A stretch of 64,000 bases of DNA, taken from NCBI GenBank assembly GCA_963721105.1, contig CAVRHY010000011.1, positions 620,001 through 684,000 of the forward strand, written 5' to 3'. Under the pieces are notes generated by a model. That model was given only the letters and a program-made list of their open reading frames with translations. It did not search any database and was not told the DNA's origin. Numbering within the stretch: the stretch's first letter is position 1; the number at the start of each line of letters is the position of its first letter. Below are positions 17,598 through 28,192 of this stretch, in pieces. The translations under genes were made by a program, and so were the position numbers. Origin of the DNA: Thermohalobaculum sp963721105. GTDB lineage: Bacteria; Pseudomonadota; Alphaproteobacteria; Rhodobacterales; Rhodobacteraceae.

Positions 17598-19306
17598 CCG
17601 GGGAGCTCGAAGACGAAGCGCGCGCCGCGGCGCACCTCCGGGTCGCGGGGATCGGTGATGTTCTCGGCCCAGATGCGGCCGCCATGTGCGTCGATGATCT
17701 GCTTCGAGATGCTCAGCCCCAACCCGGAATGATGCCCGAACGCCTCGCTGTGCGGGCGCTCGGAATAGAACCGCTTGAAGATCGAGCCGAGGTTCTCGGG
17801 CGGGATGCCCGGCCCCTCGTCCTCGACGGAGATGCGCACGCCGCCGTCATCAGTATAGCTGCCCGACGCCCGGATCGTGCTGCCGGTCGGCGAGAACGAC
17901 AGGGCGTTGTTCAGGAGGTTGGTGATGATCTGTGCCACCGGCCCCTCGAGCCCGCGGGCGATGAACGCGCCGTCGGGCACCCGGGTCACGACGCGCACGT
18001 GCCGCCGCTCGCCCTCGGCCTCGGTGATCGCGCCAAGCATCGTCAGCAGCTGGCCGAGATCGAAGGGCTCCATGTGCTCGCGCACCAGCTCGGCGTCCAG
18101 CCGCGAGGCGTTCGATATGTCGGTCAGCAGCCGGTCCATGCGCGCGACGTCGTTGCGAATCACGTCGATCAGCCGCTGCGTCTGCTGCGGCGTCTTGGCG
18201 TACTGCATCGTCTCGACCGCCGAGCGGAGCGAGGTCAGCGGGTTCTTGATCTCGTGCGACACGTCGGCCGCAAAGCTCTCGATGGCGTCGATCCGGGCAT
18301 AGAGCGCGCCGGTCATGCGGATCAGCGCGCCCGACAGCTCGCCGATCTCATCGGTCCGGTGCGTCATGTCCGGGATCTCGGGCTTGTCCGGGTTCACCGG
18401 CCGGGCGGCGTTGGCGCCCTCGGATCGGGCCGCGGCCTGCGCCAGCATGCGAATTGGCGCGGCGATCATGTTGGCCAGCACGATGGACAGCAGGATCGAG
18501 ACGATGGCGGCCAGGATGAAGATCTCCAGCACCGACTTGCGCTCCTCGCGCACGAAGCGCTCGATGTCGCCGCCGACGGTCGAGAGCTGCAGCACGCCGA
18601 TGATGCCGCGCAACAGCCGGATCGGCATGGCGACCGAGACGACCAGCTCATCCTGGCTGTTGACGCGCACGGTGTGCGCGATTCGGCCCATCAGGGCCAG
18701 CCGCACCTCCTCGTCCTTGGTGACTCCCTGCACCGGCACCTCGACCTGGAGCTCGGGGTTCTCGACAGCGGCCGTCGTGCCGAGTCTGCCGAGCACCCCC
18801 TCGATTGCCTGGACCAGCCGCGGAATCACGCCTTCGTTCGGCGGGTCGAGCCGCTGCACCTCGATCGGTCCGCCGGCCGGCGGCAGGCGGAACGTGTCGG
18901 CGGTGAGCTGCCGGTTGATATCGTAGAGCCGGATCCGCAGCCCGGTCGGCCGCGCCACCCCGGCCAGCGCTGCCGCCGCGCGCTCGGGATCGAAGCTGAG
19001 CGAGCCGCCGTCGTCGATCGCCGCCGTCTCGGCGACCGCGACGGCGATGATCTCGCCCTGCTTGCGCAGCGCGTCGACATAGACGTCGGTCAGGTTGCGC
19101 TTGTTGTTCGACAGGTAGGTCATGCCGACCACCAGGAACGCCAGACCGATCAGGTTGAAGAAGATGATGCGCCGCTGCAGCGACGAGAACGGCGCCGAGC
19201 GCTTCAGCCCCTCGATGAGCCGCCGGCGCGCCGAACTCGGCCGCGGCCTGTCGTCCAGGCCGATCCGAATGTCGTCATCGAATATATCCGTTCGCGTCAG
19301 CACCAC
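17594..19306 (-). CDS. chvG: ChvG-type sensor histidine kinase
   Basis: A 570-residue membrane histidine kinase. It has TM1 at about 46-65, a periplasmic stimulus-sensing domain at about 66-255, TM2 at about 259-282, then HAMP. The H-box is DVSHEIKNPLTSLR (His351), and the HATPase boxes are NLLNNALSF (N), VEDEGPGIPP (G1) and HHSGLGLSISKQI (G2). It is the partner of ChvI, which controls envelope, acid and succinoglycan-type responses and carbon metabolism in rhizobia and relatives. It lies 20 bp after chvI on the same strand. Confidence 0.93.
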   Translation of the reverse strand: MVLTRTDIFDDDIRIGLDDRPRPSSARRRLIEGLKRSAPFSSLQRRIIFFNLIGLAFLVVGMTYLSNNKRNLTDVYVDALRKQGEIIAVAVAETAAIDDGGSLSFDPERAAAALAGVARPTGLRIRLYDINRQLTADTFRLPPAGGPIEVQRLDPPNEGVIPRLVQAIEGVLGRLGTTAAVENPELQVEVPVQGVTKDEEVRLALMGRIAHTVRVNSQDELVVSVAMPIRLLRGIIGVLQLSTVGGDIERFVREERKSVLEIFILAAIVSILLSIVLANMIAAPIRMLAQAAARSEGANAARPVNPDKPEIPDMTHRTDEIGELSGALIRMTGALYARIDAIESFAADVSHEIKNPLTSLRSAVETMQYAKTPQQTQRLIDVIRNDVARMDRLLTDISNASRLDAELVREHMEPFDLGQLLTMLGAITEAEGERRHVRVVTRVPDGAFIARGLEGPVAQIITNLLNNALSFSPTGSTIRASGSYTDDGGVRISVEDEGPGIPPENLGSIFKRFYSERPHSEAFGHHSGLGLSISKQIIDAHGGRIWAENITDPRDPEVRRGARFVFELPG

Positions 19307-19326
19307 CTACTCACAGGCCCGCCCCC

Positions 19327-20028
19327 TCAGGCCTCGCGATAGCGATAGCCCACGCCGTAAAGAGTCTCGATCGAGTTGAATTCGTCCGTCACCTGGCGGA
19401 ATTTCTTGCGGATCCGCTTGATGTGGCTGTCGATCGTCCGGTCGTCGACATAGACTTGGTCATCATAGGCCGCGTCCATGAGCTGGTCTCGGCTCTTGAC
19501 GAAGCCGGGACGCTGCGCAAGCGCGTGCAGGATCAGGAACTCGGTCACCGTCAGCGTCACGGGCTGGCCGTCCCAAAGCGTCGTGTGGCGCAGCGGGTCC
19601 ATCTCGAGCCTGCCGCGGCGCAGCACCTTGTCGGCCTCGGCCCGCTCGGCCAGGTTGTCCCCGGCCGCTTCGCGCCGGCGCAGCACCGCGCGGATGCGCT
19701 CGACCAGCAGCCGCTGGCTGAACGGCTTGCGGACATAGTCGTCGGCGCCCATGCGCAGGCCGATCACCTCGTCGATCTCCTCGTCCTTCGACGTCAGGAA
19801 GATCACCGGCATGTCGGACTTGAGCCGCAGCCGGCGCAGCAGTTCCATGCCGTCCATCCGCGGCATCTTTATGTCCACGATCGCCAGGTCCGGCTCGGTC
19901 TGGCTCAGTGCCGTCAGCGCCGATGCGCCGTCGGTATAGGTCTTCACGTCGAAGCCCTCGGCCTCGAGCACCATCGAGACCGAGGTCAGGATGTTGCGGT
20001 CGTCATCGACAAGCGCGATCGTTGCCAT
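19327..20028 (-). CDS. chvI: ChvI-type response regulator (OmpR family)
   Basis: A 233-residue response regulator. The receiver domain has the acidic pocket VDDDRN and phospho-acceptor Asp52 (LAIVDIKMPRMDG), with the conserved TSKDEE and Lys in DDYVRKPFS. The winged-helix DNA-binding domain is at about 135-233 (VTLTVTEFLILHALAQRPG ... DDRTIDSHIKRIRKKF). It is the first gene of the minus-strand operon running to HPr. In related species ChvI acts on pckA transcription; here pckA is just beyond the TRAP gene. The 171 bp upstream (20029-20199) are less GC-rich and probably hold the operon promoter. Confidence 0.94.
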   Translation of the reverse strand: MATIALVDDDRNILTSVSMVLEAEGFDVKTYTDGASALTALSQTEPDLAIVDIKMPRMDGMELLRRLRLKSDMPVIFLTSKDEEIDEVIGLRMGADDYVRKPFSQRLLVERIRAVLRRREAAGDNLAERAEADKVLRRGRLEMDPLRHTTLWDGQPVTLTVTEFLILHALAQRPGFVKSRDQLMDAAYDDQVYVDDRTIDSHIKRIRKKFRQVTDEFNSIETLYGVGYRYREA

Positions 20029-20199
20029 CGACCCCCCCGATTACAGTTACACTGCTTGGTCTACACCACAGTTGCAGGAAATCCACCTGGGATTGCAACC
20101 GGCGGCGCTCACGTCCCGCCGTGAGTTCCTGCGTGCAACGTTTGGGCAGGGCTGGATTATCGGCCGGGCTATCGCCTGCGTCGCCGCCGCTGACCGACG

Positions 20200-21228
20200 T
20201 CAGTTGCCGGTCGACGGTCCGCGGTTGGCGGCCCGCGCCGCCGCGATCAGCTCGGCGCCGATCTCGCCCTCGAAGCGGCGCCAGACCGGCTCGAAGGCGG
20301 CGACCCAGGCGGCGCGCTCCTCGGGTGTCAGGCGGATGATCTTCGCCTCGTTCTCGATCATGCGCGCCTTCGAGACCTCGTTCGTCTCGAACGAGAAGCG
20401 GTTGTACTCGTGCGTCACCTCGAGCAGGATTTCCTCCAGCGAGGCGCGCAGGTCGGCGGGCAGGCCGCGCCACCAGCCGTCCGAGGTGATCACCAGGTAG
20501 TCGATGATGCCGTGGTTCGATTCGGTGACGCCGTCCTGCACCTCGTAGAACCGCTTGGTGTAGATGTTCGACCAGGTGTTCTCCTGCCCGTCGACCTTGC
20601 CCGAGGCGAGCGCGTCGTAGACGTCCTTGAAGGCCAGCTTGACCGGCTCGGCGCCCAGCGCCTCGAACTGCGCGACCAGCACCTCGCTGGGCTGGATGCG
20701 GAACTTCAGGCCTTTCGCGTCGGATGGCAGATGCAGCGGCCGGTCGGCCGAGATCTGCTTCATGCCGTTGTGCCAGTAGGCGAGGCCCCGGATCCCCTTC
20801 GACAGCATCGACTGCATCAGCGCCTGCCCCTGGGGCGAGCCCTGGAAGCGCTCGACGGCCGGGATGTCCTCGAACAGGAAGGGCAGGTCGAAGATGCGGA
20901 ACTTGAGGGTCAGCGGCTCGAACTTGGACAGCGACGGCGCCGCCATCTCGACATCGCCGCGCTTCAGCGCGTCGAGCACCTCGTCGTCGGTGAAGAGCTC
21001 CGAATCCGGGAAGACCTTCATGCAGGCGCGGCCGTCCAGCTCGGTGTTCACCCGGCGCGCCAGCTCGGCCGCGGCGTCGCCCTTGGGGTGGCCCTTGGCC
21101 GAGACGACGTGGGCGAAGCGGATCACCGTCTCGCCCGCCTGGCAGGGGTCGTCCTCGGCCCGGACGGACCCGGCCGGCAGGGTCGCGGCCGCCATGGCGA
21201 GCATGGCGGCAAGGATGATGGCGCGCAC
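20200..21228 (-). CDS. TRAP transporter periplasmic substrate-binding protein (DctP family)
   Basis: A 342-residue DctP-like solute receptor. The signal peptide is at residues 1-24 (ending SVRA-ED). The family arginine that grips the substrate carboxylate lies in KGLKFRIQPSEVLVAQ, followed by VDGQENTWSNIYTKRFYEVQ. No DctQ or DctM membrane subunit is nearby, so it either works with a transporter encoded elsewhere or serves as an orphan receptor. A C4-dicarboxylate or other organic acid is the likely ligand. It is divergent from pckA. Confidence 0.9.
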   Translation of the reverse strand: MRAIILAAMLAMAAATLPAGSVRAEDDPCQAGETVIRFAHVVSAKGHPKGDAAAELARRVNTELDGRACMKVFPDSELFTDDEVLDALKRGDVEMAAPSLSKFEPLTLKFRIFDLPFLFEDIPAVERFQGSPQGQALMQSMLSKGIRGLAYWHNGMKQISADRPLHLPSDAKGLKFRIQPSEVLVAQFEALGAEPVKLAFKDVYDALASGKVDGQENTWSNIYTKRFYEVQDGVTESNHGIIDYLVITSDGWWRGLPADLRASLEEILLEVTHEYNRFSFETNEVSKARMIENEAKIIRLTPEERAAWVAAFEPVWRRFEGEIGAELIAAARAANRGPSTGN

Positions 21229-21547
21229 TTTGTCCCTCCCGCTCCGCTCACTCCTGCGCGCGCAGCATTACCCGCGGCCGGCGCCGCTGTCATCACCCGC
21301 TTCCCGATCTTGGCCCCGAGCCTTGAAGCACGGCGGCGGCGAAATCGGGGCAGACGGTCGGATTGCTGCGCCGGCGCGCGGATCAGTCCTATGGACTGGG
21401 GCGTTTTCAGCGCATAGAACACCTCGAATTGTCAGCTCCGGCCGGGGCGGCGCCGTTTTTGCGCAAAGGCAGGGCTGTCGGAAAGAACGCCTCGGCGCTC
21501 CGGTCCCCCGGACCGGCAACCGCCGGAATAAACGGGAGAAAGCGCTG
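21229..21547. other. Divergent promoter region between the TRAP receptor gene and pckA
   Basis: 319 bp without a supported gene. It should carry the promoters of both flanking genes. Near the pckA side it holds CCGGTCCCCCGGACCGG (an inverted repeat with a short loop) and AAACGGGAGAAAG, the pckA ribosome site. A ChvI binding site would be expected here by analogy, but I cannot identify one. Confidence 0.4.
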
Positions 21548-23153
<1,606 letters not shown>

Positions 23154-23159
23154 CGCGCC

Positions 23160-23180
23160 CCGCCCCGGCCGCCGGGGCGG
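23160..23180 (+). terminator. Hairpin terminator after pckA
   Basis: A perfect 9-bp stem, CCGCCCCGG / CCGGGGCGG, with a CCG loop, starts 7 nt after the pckA stop and is followed by TTCCC. The T-run is weak, as is common in GC-rich genomes. Confidence 0.6.
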
Positions 23181-23200
23181 TTCCCGATCAGCCTGAAGTA

Positions 23201-23452
23201 TGCGGAATGCGGGCTGGTCGCCCGCATGAGAATGCGCTCGGCCTGTCGCGCCGCTTTCGGCCGAGTCCGCGCGGCTGAACCGGCGCGAGCGATCGCCGGC
23301 TTCGCGTCCCGCTAAGATGCCTTGGAAGAAAAGCTTGCTGGGGAAGGCCCGACGGGGTCGGGCCGATCGTGAGCGTTTGCGAGTCGCCGCGGCCGTCAAG
23401 GGCAAGCGGGCTGCGCCCGTGTTGCGCACCCTTGACGGTCTCCGCGACTCGC
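23201..23452. repeat. Multi-hairpin intergenic element, copy 1
   Basis: About 250 bp between pckA and the gamma-glutamyltransferase gene with ordered dyads. Hairpin A is ATGCGGGC-TGGTC-GCCCGCAT (23207-23227). Hairpin B is CTCGGCC...GGCCGAG (23237-23265). Hairpin C is GCCCGAC-GGG-GTCGGGC (about 23348-23364). Then comes a nested structure at 23379-23452: outer GCGAGTCGC/GCGACTCGC, middle CCGTCAAGGG/CCCTTGACGG, inner CGGGC-TGC-GCCCG. Hairpins A-C and the linking GTGAGCGTTyGCGAGTCGC recur in copy 2 at 26613-26825. It contains no convincing reading frame. It could be a mobile palindromic repeat or a transcribed structured RNA. Confidence 0.75.
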
Positions 23453-23618
23453 GGTTGGCGGTGATCGTAGGGTTGGCCCGAGGAAAATCTCCGGAAATCA
23501 ATGCCTTGGAGTGGTCTCGCGCGTGAGGCTTCTCCCTGGCGCTGTTGGCGGCGGGTCGGGCGGCTTCCGCGCCGCCTCGGGATGCGCTATCCGGCGGCGA
23601 AACCGACCGGAGACTCCG

Positions 23619-25161
23619 ATGCCCGATTTCGCCGTCGCCTGCGGCCACCGCGTCACCGCCGAGGCTGCCGCCGAGGTGCTGCGCGCCGGCGGCACCGCGG
23701 TCGACGCCGCCCTCGCGGCAGGGCTGGCCTGCATGGTGGCCGAGCCGGCGCTGGCGGGGTTTCTCGGCGGCGGCTTCCTGATGGTGCGCGAGCCGGGCGG
23801 GCGGGCCCGCGTACTCGATTTCTTCGTCGAGACGCCGAAACGCTGCCGCCCGGCGGGCGAGCTCGACTTTCGCGCCATCGAGGCGCAGTTCGGCACGGCG
23901 ACGCAGGAATTCCACATCGGTGCCGGCTCGATTGCCGCGCCCGGCGTCGCCGCCGGCCTTGCCGAGGCGCACGGCCGCTATGGCCGCCTGCCGATGACCG
24001 AGCTTGCCGGGCCGGCCATCGCCGCCGCGCGCGAGGGCGTGCGCGTGACCGACTACCAGTCCTTCGTCTGCAGCATCATCAGGCCGATCCTCGAGGCGAC
24101 CCCGGCCGCCCGCGCGCTGTTCTGCCGCGACGACACGCTGATGCCCGAGGGTTCTGTCTTCCGGAACCCCGATTTCGCCGATGTGCTGGAGGTCTTCGCG
24201 CTCGAAGGCCCGCGCTTCGTCACAGAGGGCGAGGTGGCACAGGGGCTGCTGGCGGTCTGCGAAGAGGGCGGGCACCTGACGCGCGCCGATCTCTCCGGCT
24301 ATCGCCCGGCCTGGCGCGCGCCGCTGACCGCCGAGCGCGGGGGCGTGCGAATTGCCGTCAACCCGCCGCCCTCGCTTGGCGGCGCGCTGGCGCTGTTCTC
24401 CCTGGAACTGCTCGGGCACGATCCCGACCGCGTGGCGCTGGCGCATGCCTTCGAGGCGACGTCGCGGGCGCGGGTCGAGGCGGACCTCGCGGACCCGGTC
24501 GAGGGCGTCGGCCGGCTGCTCTCGCCCGCCTTCGTCGAGCGCTACCGCGATGAGTTGCTGGGCCGGCCGGCAGCGACGCGCGGCACGACGCATGTCTCGG
24601 TGATCGATTCCGCCGGTATGGGTGCGGCGCTGACGCTGTCGAACGGCGAAGGGTGCGGGCTGATCGTGCCGGGCACGGGGTTAATGCCGAACAACATGCT
24701 GGGCGAGGCCGACCTGGTGCCCGGCGGCTGGCATTCGTGGCGACCGGATTCAGCGGCTTGCCTCGATGATGGCGCCGATGGCCGTCGACTGGCCGGACGG
24801 GCGTTTTGCCATGCTGGGCTCGGGCGGGTCGAACCGCATCCGGACGGCGCTGGCGCAAGTGCTGGTCGCGCTCGTCGACCGCGACGAGCGCATGGAGCCG
24901 GCCATCGAGGCGGCGCGCCTGCACGTCGAGCCCGGCACCCCGGAGGAGCCCGGTGCGCCACCTGGCCCTCCCGCCGTCGAGTTCGAGGACCTGGCCGGCG
25001 ACGCTGCCCGCGCAGCGCTGGTGGCGGCGTTTCCGACCGCCCGCGCATGGCCCGAGCGCTCGATGTATTTCGGCGGCGTGCACGGCGCCCGGCGCCGCCG
25101 CGCCGGCGACCTGGAGGCCGCCGGCGACCCGCGCAGGGCGGGGGTGGCGCTGAACGGCTGA
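23619..25161 (+). CDS. Gamma-glutamyltransferase family protein (Ntn hydrolase), frameshifted
   Basis: About 513 residues after correction. The self-processing site and nucleophile threonine are visible in RGTTHVSVIDSAG, followed by TLSNGEGCG. The C-terminal motif is GSGGSNRIRTALAQ. The frame breaks near 24747-24751 (GGATTCAG). Removing one T joins WRPD to QRLASMMAPMAVDWPDG. There is no signal peptide (the start MPDFAVACGHRVTAEAA follows a GGAG site), so unlike E. coli Ggt it is probably cytoplasmic. It is likely to act on gamma-glutamyl compounds such as glutathione, but relatives with other substrates exist. Confidence 0.85.
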
Positions 25162-25407
25162 AGGCGCGGCCGGCAGGCCCGTTCCCGGGACTTTCGAGAC
25201 GCGTTCGACGGAGCGTGCGGAACCGCGGAACGCGAGCAGCTTGGAAAAAGCTGCCCCGGCGGTGTGGTTGGCCGCGGCACGTTCACGGCAGGTTCACGCA
25301 TACCACCTCGCGCCGGCCCCGGTTTCCCTTTTTCGTCAGGGATGCCGGCCCGGTTTCAAGCGGCGGGGAATGCCCCCGTTCCCGGCGCAGGACTGGGAGA
25401 GCCATAC

Positions 25408-25566
25408 ATGTCGATCGGGACAATCCTTTTTATCATTCTCATCCTTCTGTTGGTCGGCGTGCTGCCGACATGGCCGCACAGTCGCGGCTGGGGCTATGCT
25501 CCCGGCGGGATCCTGGGCATCATCGTGGTCGTGATCCTGGTCCTCCTTCTGATGGGGAGGATTTGA
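25408..25566 (+). CDS. DUF3309 family small membrane protein
   Basis: A 52-residue protein with two hydrophobic segments (residues 3-18 and 33-49) flanking the conserved loop LPTWPHSRGWGYAPGG, which is the hallmark of DUF3309. The ATG follows GGGAG by 8 nt. The function is unknown. Such proteins are common single genes in alpha- and betaproteobacteria. A strong terminator follows after 8 bp, so it is monocistronic. Confidence 0.85.
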   Translation: MSIGTILFIILILLLVGVLPTWPHSRGWGYAPGGILGIIVVVILVLLLMGRI

Positions 25567-25574
25567 TTATCGTC

Positions 25575-25606
25575 ATCCGGGAAGAGCGGCGGCACTCTTC
25601 CCGGAT
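25575..25606 (+). terminator. Strong hairpin terminator after the DUF3309 gene
   Basis: A perfect 12-bp stem, ATCCGGGAAGAG / CTCTTCCCGGAT, with an 8-nt loop, lies 8 nt after the stop codon. A second short dyad, CCCGGCGCCGGG, follows at about 25609-25620. There is no T-run. Confidence 0.75.
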
Positions 25607-25681
25607 AACCCGGCGCCGGGTCTGAATGCTGATCGGCCTCGGGAGGCCGGCAGAGAGCAAGGTCTGGGGCTGATTGCCTCG

Positions 25682-26458
25682 CTACATCAGCCCGCGCCGC
25701 AGCAGGTTCAACCCGGCGACGCACAGGATGACGAGCGTCACGCGGCGAAAGCGTCGCGCGTCCATCCGGTCCTGCAAGCCCATGCCCAGCGCCATGCCGG
25801 CGAGCACGGGCACGAGCATTGCTGCCGACAGGGGCAGCGTCGCCATGTTCAGCACGCCGCTTTCGAGGTGCGCCAGCGTCAGCACCGACCAGCCGATGCC
25901 GAAATTGATGCCCAGCATCCGCACCTGCTCGCGCTTTTCGGCGCCGAGCGCGATCAGGTAGAACAGCACCGGCGGGCCCCAGATGCCCGTGACGCCGCCG
26001 ATCGCGCCGGCGAAAAGGCCGACGCCGATGTCGACCGCGCCGCGCCTCGGCGCCTCGGGGTGCACGGTCGGGCCGACACCCAGGAGCTGCACCAGCGCCG
26101 CCACGGTGACGGTCACGCCGACGATGACGAACAGCGTCGCGCCGTCGAGGCGCGGCACGAGCTGGGCGGCGAGTGCCAGCATCACCGCCATCGCGAGGTT
26201 CAGCTTCCAGAACCGGACGAACGTCTCTCGCGCCGCCGCCGGGCCCTGCCGGAACATCTGCCAGAGATTGCTCAGCGCCGAGGGCAGCAGGATGAGCGCA
26301 ATCGACTCCTGCGCCGTCAGGAAGAACCCCAGCCCGCTGAGCGCCACCATCGGGAAGGCGAAGCCCACCGCGCCCTTGACGAAGCCGGCCGACAGCATCA
26401 CGGCACCGGCGGATACGACGACCCAGACCTGTGGATCGGCGAGCGAGACGGTCGGCAT
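25682..26458 (-). CDS. TauE/SafE family membrane transporter (sulfite/organosulfonate exporter-like)
   Basis: A 258-residue polytopic protein with about eight hydrophobic segments. It has the typical paired half-repeats GFVKGAVGFAFPMVAL near the start and GGVTGIWGPPVLFYLIAL near 155. The family exports sulfite, sulfoacetate or other small anions; the substrate here is not determined. The ATG at 26458 is preferred over the GTG at 26464 because the AAAGG ribosome site overlaps the GTG. No sulfur genes are adjacent. Confidence 0.87.
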   Translation of the reverse strand: MPTVSLADPQVWVVVSAGAVMLSAGFVKGAVGFAFPMVALSGLGFFLTAQESIALILLPSALSNLWQMFRQGPAAARETFVRFWKLNLAMAVMLALAAQLVPRLDGATLFVIVGVTVTVAALVQLLGVGPTVHPEAPRRGAVDIGVGLFAGAIGGVTGIWGPPVLFYLIALGAEKREQVRMLGINFGIGWSVLTLAHLESGVLNMATLPLSAAMLVPVLAGMALGMGLQDRMDARRFRRVTLVILCVAGLNLLRRGLM

Positions 26459-26612
26459 GGGCACCTTTCGACGGGACGGGCGGGGCCGGTCGGGCTGGAC
26501 AGTCCGGCGGAACGGGCCTCGTGCTCTATGCCCGTGCCTGCGCGTTGTCCAGCAGGTGGCGGATAGTGTCTCGCCTCGGTTGCGGAGGGGCGTTGAAGGC
26601 GGCGCGAGCCCA

Positions 26613-26825
26613 TGCGGAATGCGGGCTGGTCGCCCGCATCAGACATGCCCTCGGCCTGTCGCTCCGCTTTCGGCCGAGGCCTTCGGTGGCATCGGCGCGC
26701 GAGGTCATCGGCACTGCAGTCTGTTGTGGCGTCGCAAACGGTCGCAAAGGAAAGAGAGCGTTGCTGGCGAAGCTCCGACGGAGTCGGACCGAGTGTGAGC
26801 GTTCGCGAGTCGCGGTCTCCAGGGA
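26613..26825. repeat. Multi-hairpin intergenic element, copy 2
   Basis: A diverged copy of the 23201 element. Hairpin A (ATGCGGGC-TGGTC-GCCCGCAT) and hairpin B (CTCGGCC...GGCCGAG) are identical in their stems. Hairpin C is TCCGAC-GGA-GTCGGA, whereas copy 1 has CCCGAC-GGG-GTCGGG, so the outer pair has changed from C-G to T-A on both sides. The tail GTGAGCGTTCGCGAGTCGC is shared. The large nested dyad of copy 1 is not preserved downstream. Confidence 0.75.
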
Positions 26826-27097
26826 CGACGCAGTTGCCCGCATGGGCGCGGCCGCCCTCCCGAATGGGATGCGACTGCCGCGACCTGCCCGGAATCAGTG
26901 GTCCGGATATCGAACGCGCCGAGTTCGCAGATCGCCACCACCAGCTTGTCACAGACGGACAGCGGCTGCCGTTTCTCGAAGCTGTGCCGCGGCGTTGCAG
27001 AGTCAGGGCACGGGCTGCCTGGCGGCCGGGAGGACGAGGAGCCGGGCGTTCTCGGACGGGCTCTCCCGGCGTTCGCAGCGGAGCGGGTCTGCCTCGG
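26826..27097. other. Intergenic stretch with no supported gene (possible minus-strand remnant)
   Basis: With 26459-26825 this forms a 639-bp gap between the TauE-type gene and the nitronate monooxygenase gene. One minus-strand frame (about 27000 to 26830) reads SFEKRQPLSVCDKLVVAICE-type protein, which looks more protein-like than its surroundings. It lacks a clear start and any family I recognise, so it is at most a gene fragment. Confidence 0.35.
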
Positions 27098-28192
27098 TCA
27101 TCCGGCGCCGGACAGCCGCGCGACCGCGGCCTGGGTCTCGGCGACCAGGCGCTCGACCAGCTCGGCCACGGTGCCCTCGCGGTTCAGGCCGACGGCCTGC
27201 CCGGCCCAGAGCGCGACGAAGTCCGGGCTGCCGGCGGCGGCGCTGGCCTTGCGGAGCGGTCCGGTCAGCGTGTTCATCAGCGGAAAGTCGGGCAGGCTGT
27301 CCTCGTGCGGACCGAGCTCGCGCATGTAGCGGTTGATCACGCCGCGCGCCGGCCGGCCCGAGAAAACGCGCGTCATCGCGGTGTCGGCGCCGTCCGAGTC
27401 CAGCAACGTCCGCTTGTGGACCGGCGAGACGCCGGTCTCGGCCGTCGTCAGGAAGGCTGTGCCGATCTGCACCCCGGCCGCGCCAAGCGCCAGCGCCGCG
27501 GCGACGCCGCGCCCGTCGGCGATGCCGCCCGCAGCGATCACCGGCACGCCGACCGCGTCGACGACCTGCGGCACAAGTGCCATGGTGCCGATCGTGGCGG
27601 GCGCGTCGGTCAGGTAGAAGCCCTGGTGGCCGCCCGCCTCCCAGCCCTGCGCGATGACCGCGTCGACGCCGCGCGCCTCGAGGTCGCGCGCCTCGCCCGG
27701 CGTCCCCGCGGAGCACAGGATCACCGCCCCGTCTGCCTTCAGCGCGTCTACGAAGCGCTCCTCGGGCAGGCCGAAATGGAAGCTGACGACGCCCGGCCGC
27801 GAGGCCATCACCGTCTCGTGCATCTCGTCGCCATAGGGGAAATGGGTGACGCCGATCTCGGGCACCTCGCCGATGTCCAGTTCGTCGAAGAACGGCCTCA
27901 GCCGCGCCTGCGCGCGCGCCGATTTCTGGTCGTCGAACTCGGGAGGGCGGTGGCAGAAGAAGTTCACGTTGAGCCGCCGGTTTGTCGCGCCGCGCGCCTC
28001 CTCGACCGCCTTGCGGTACGCGTCGGGCGACATCATCGCGCAGCCGAGCGATCCGAGGCAGCCGGCATTCGCCGCCGCCGCCGCCATGCGCGGCGTCGAG
28101 GCGCCGGCCATCGGCGCCTGCACGATCGGGTGCTCGATGCCCAGGAGGTCGAGCAGCCGCCGGTCGGGCCACGTCGTCGCGCCCACGCTCAC
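27098..28192 (-). CDS. Nitronate monooxygenase family protein (FMN, NPD/2-nitropropane dioxygenase type)
   Basis: A 364-residue TIM-barrel flavoprotein. Marks are HPIVQAPMAGAS at the N-terminus, VIAQGWEAGGHQGF near 180 (the FMN/substrate His), IAAGGIADGRGVAAALALGA near 220, and QIGTAFLTTAE. The family oxidises alkyl nitronates; some members are trans-2-enoyl-CoA reductases (FabK), which cannot be excluded. The GTG start at 28192 overlaps the methyltransferase stop (GTGA), so the two are coupled. Confidence 0.88.
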   Translation of the reverse strand: MSVGATTWPDRRLLDLLGIEHPIVQAPMAGASTPRMAAAAANAGCLGSLGCAMMSPDAYRKAVEEARGATNRRLNVNFFCHRPPEFDDQKSARAQARLRPFFDELDIGEVPEIGVTHFPYGDEMHETVMASRPGVVSFHFGLPEERFVDALKADGAVILCSAGTPGEARDLEARGVDAVIAQGWEAGGHQGFYLTDAPATIGTMALVPQVVDAVGVPVIAAGGIADGRGVAAALALGAAGVQIGTAFLTTAETGVSPVHKRTLLDSDGADTAMTRVFSGRPARGVINRYMRELGPHEDSLPDFPLMNTLTGPLRKASAAAGSPDFVALWAGQAVGLNREGTVAELVERLVAETQAAVARLSGAG

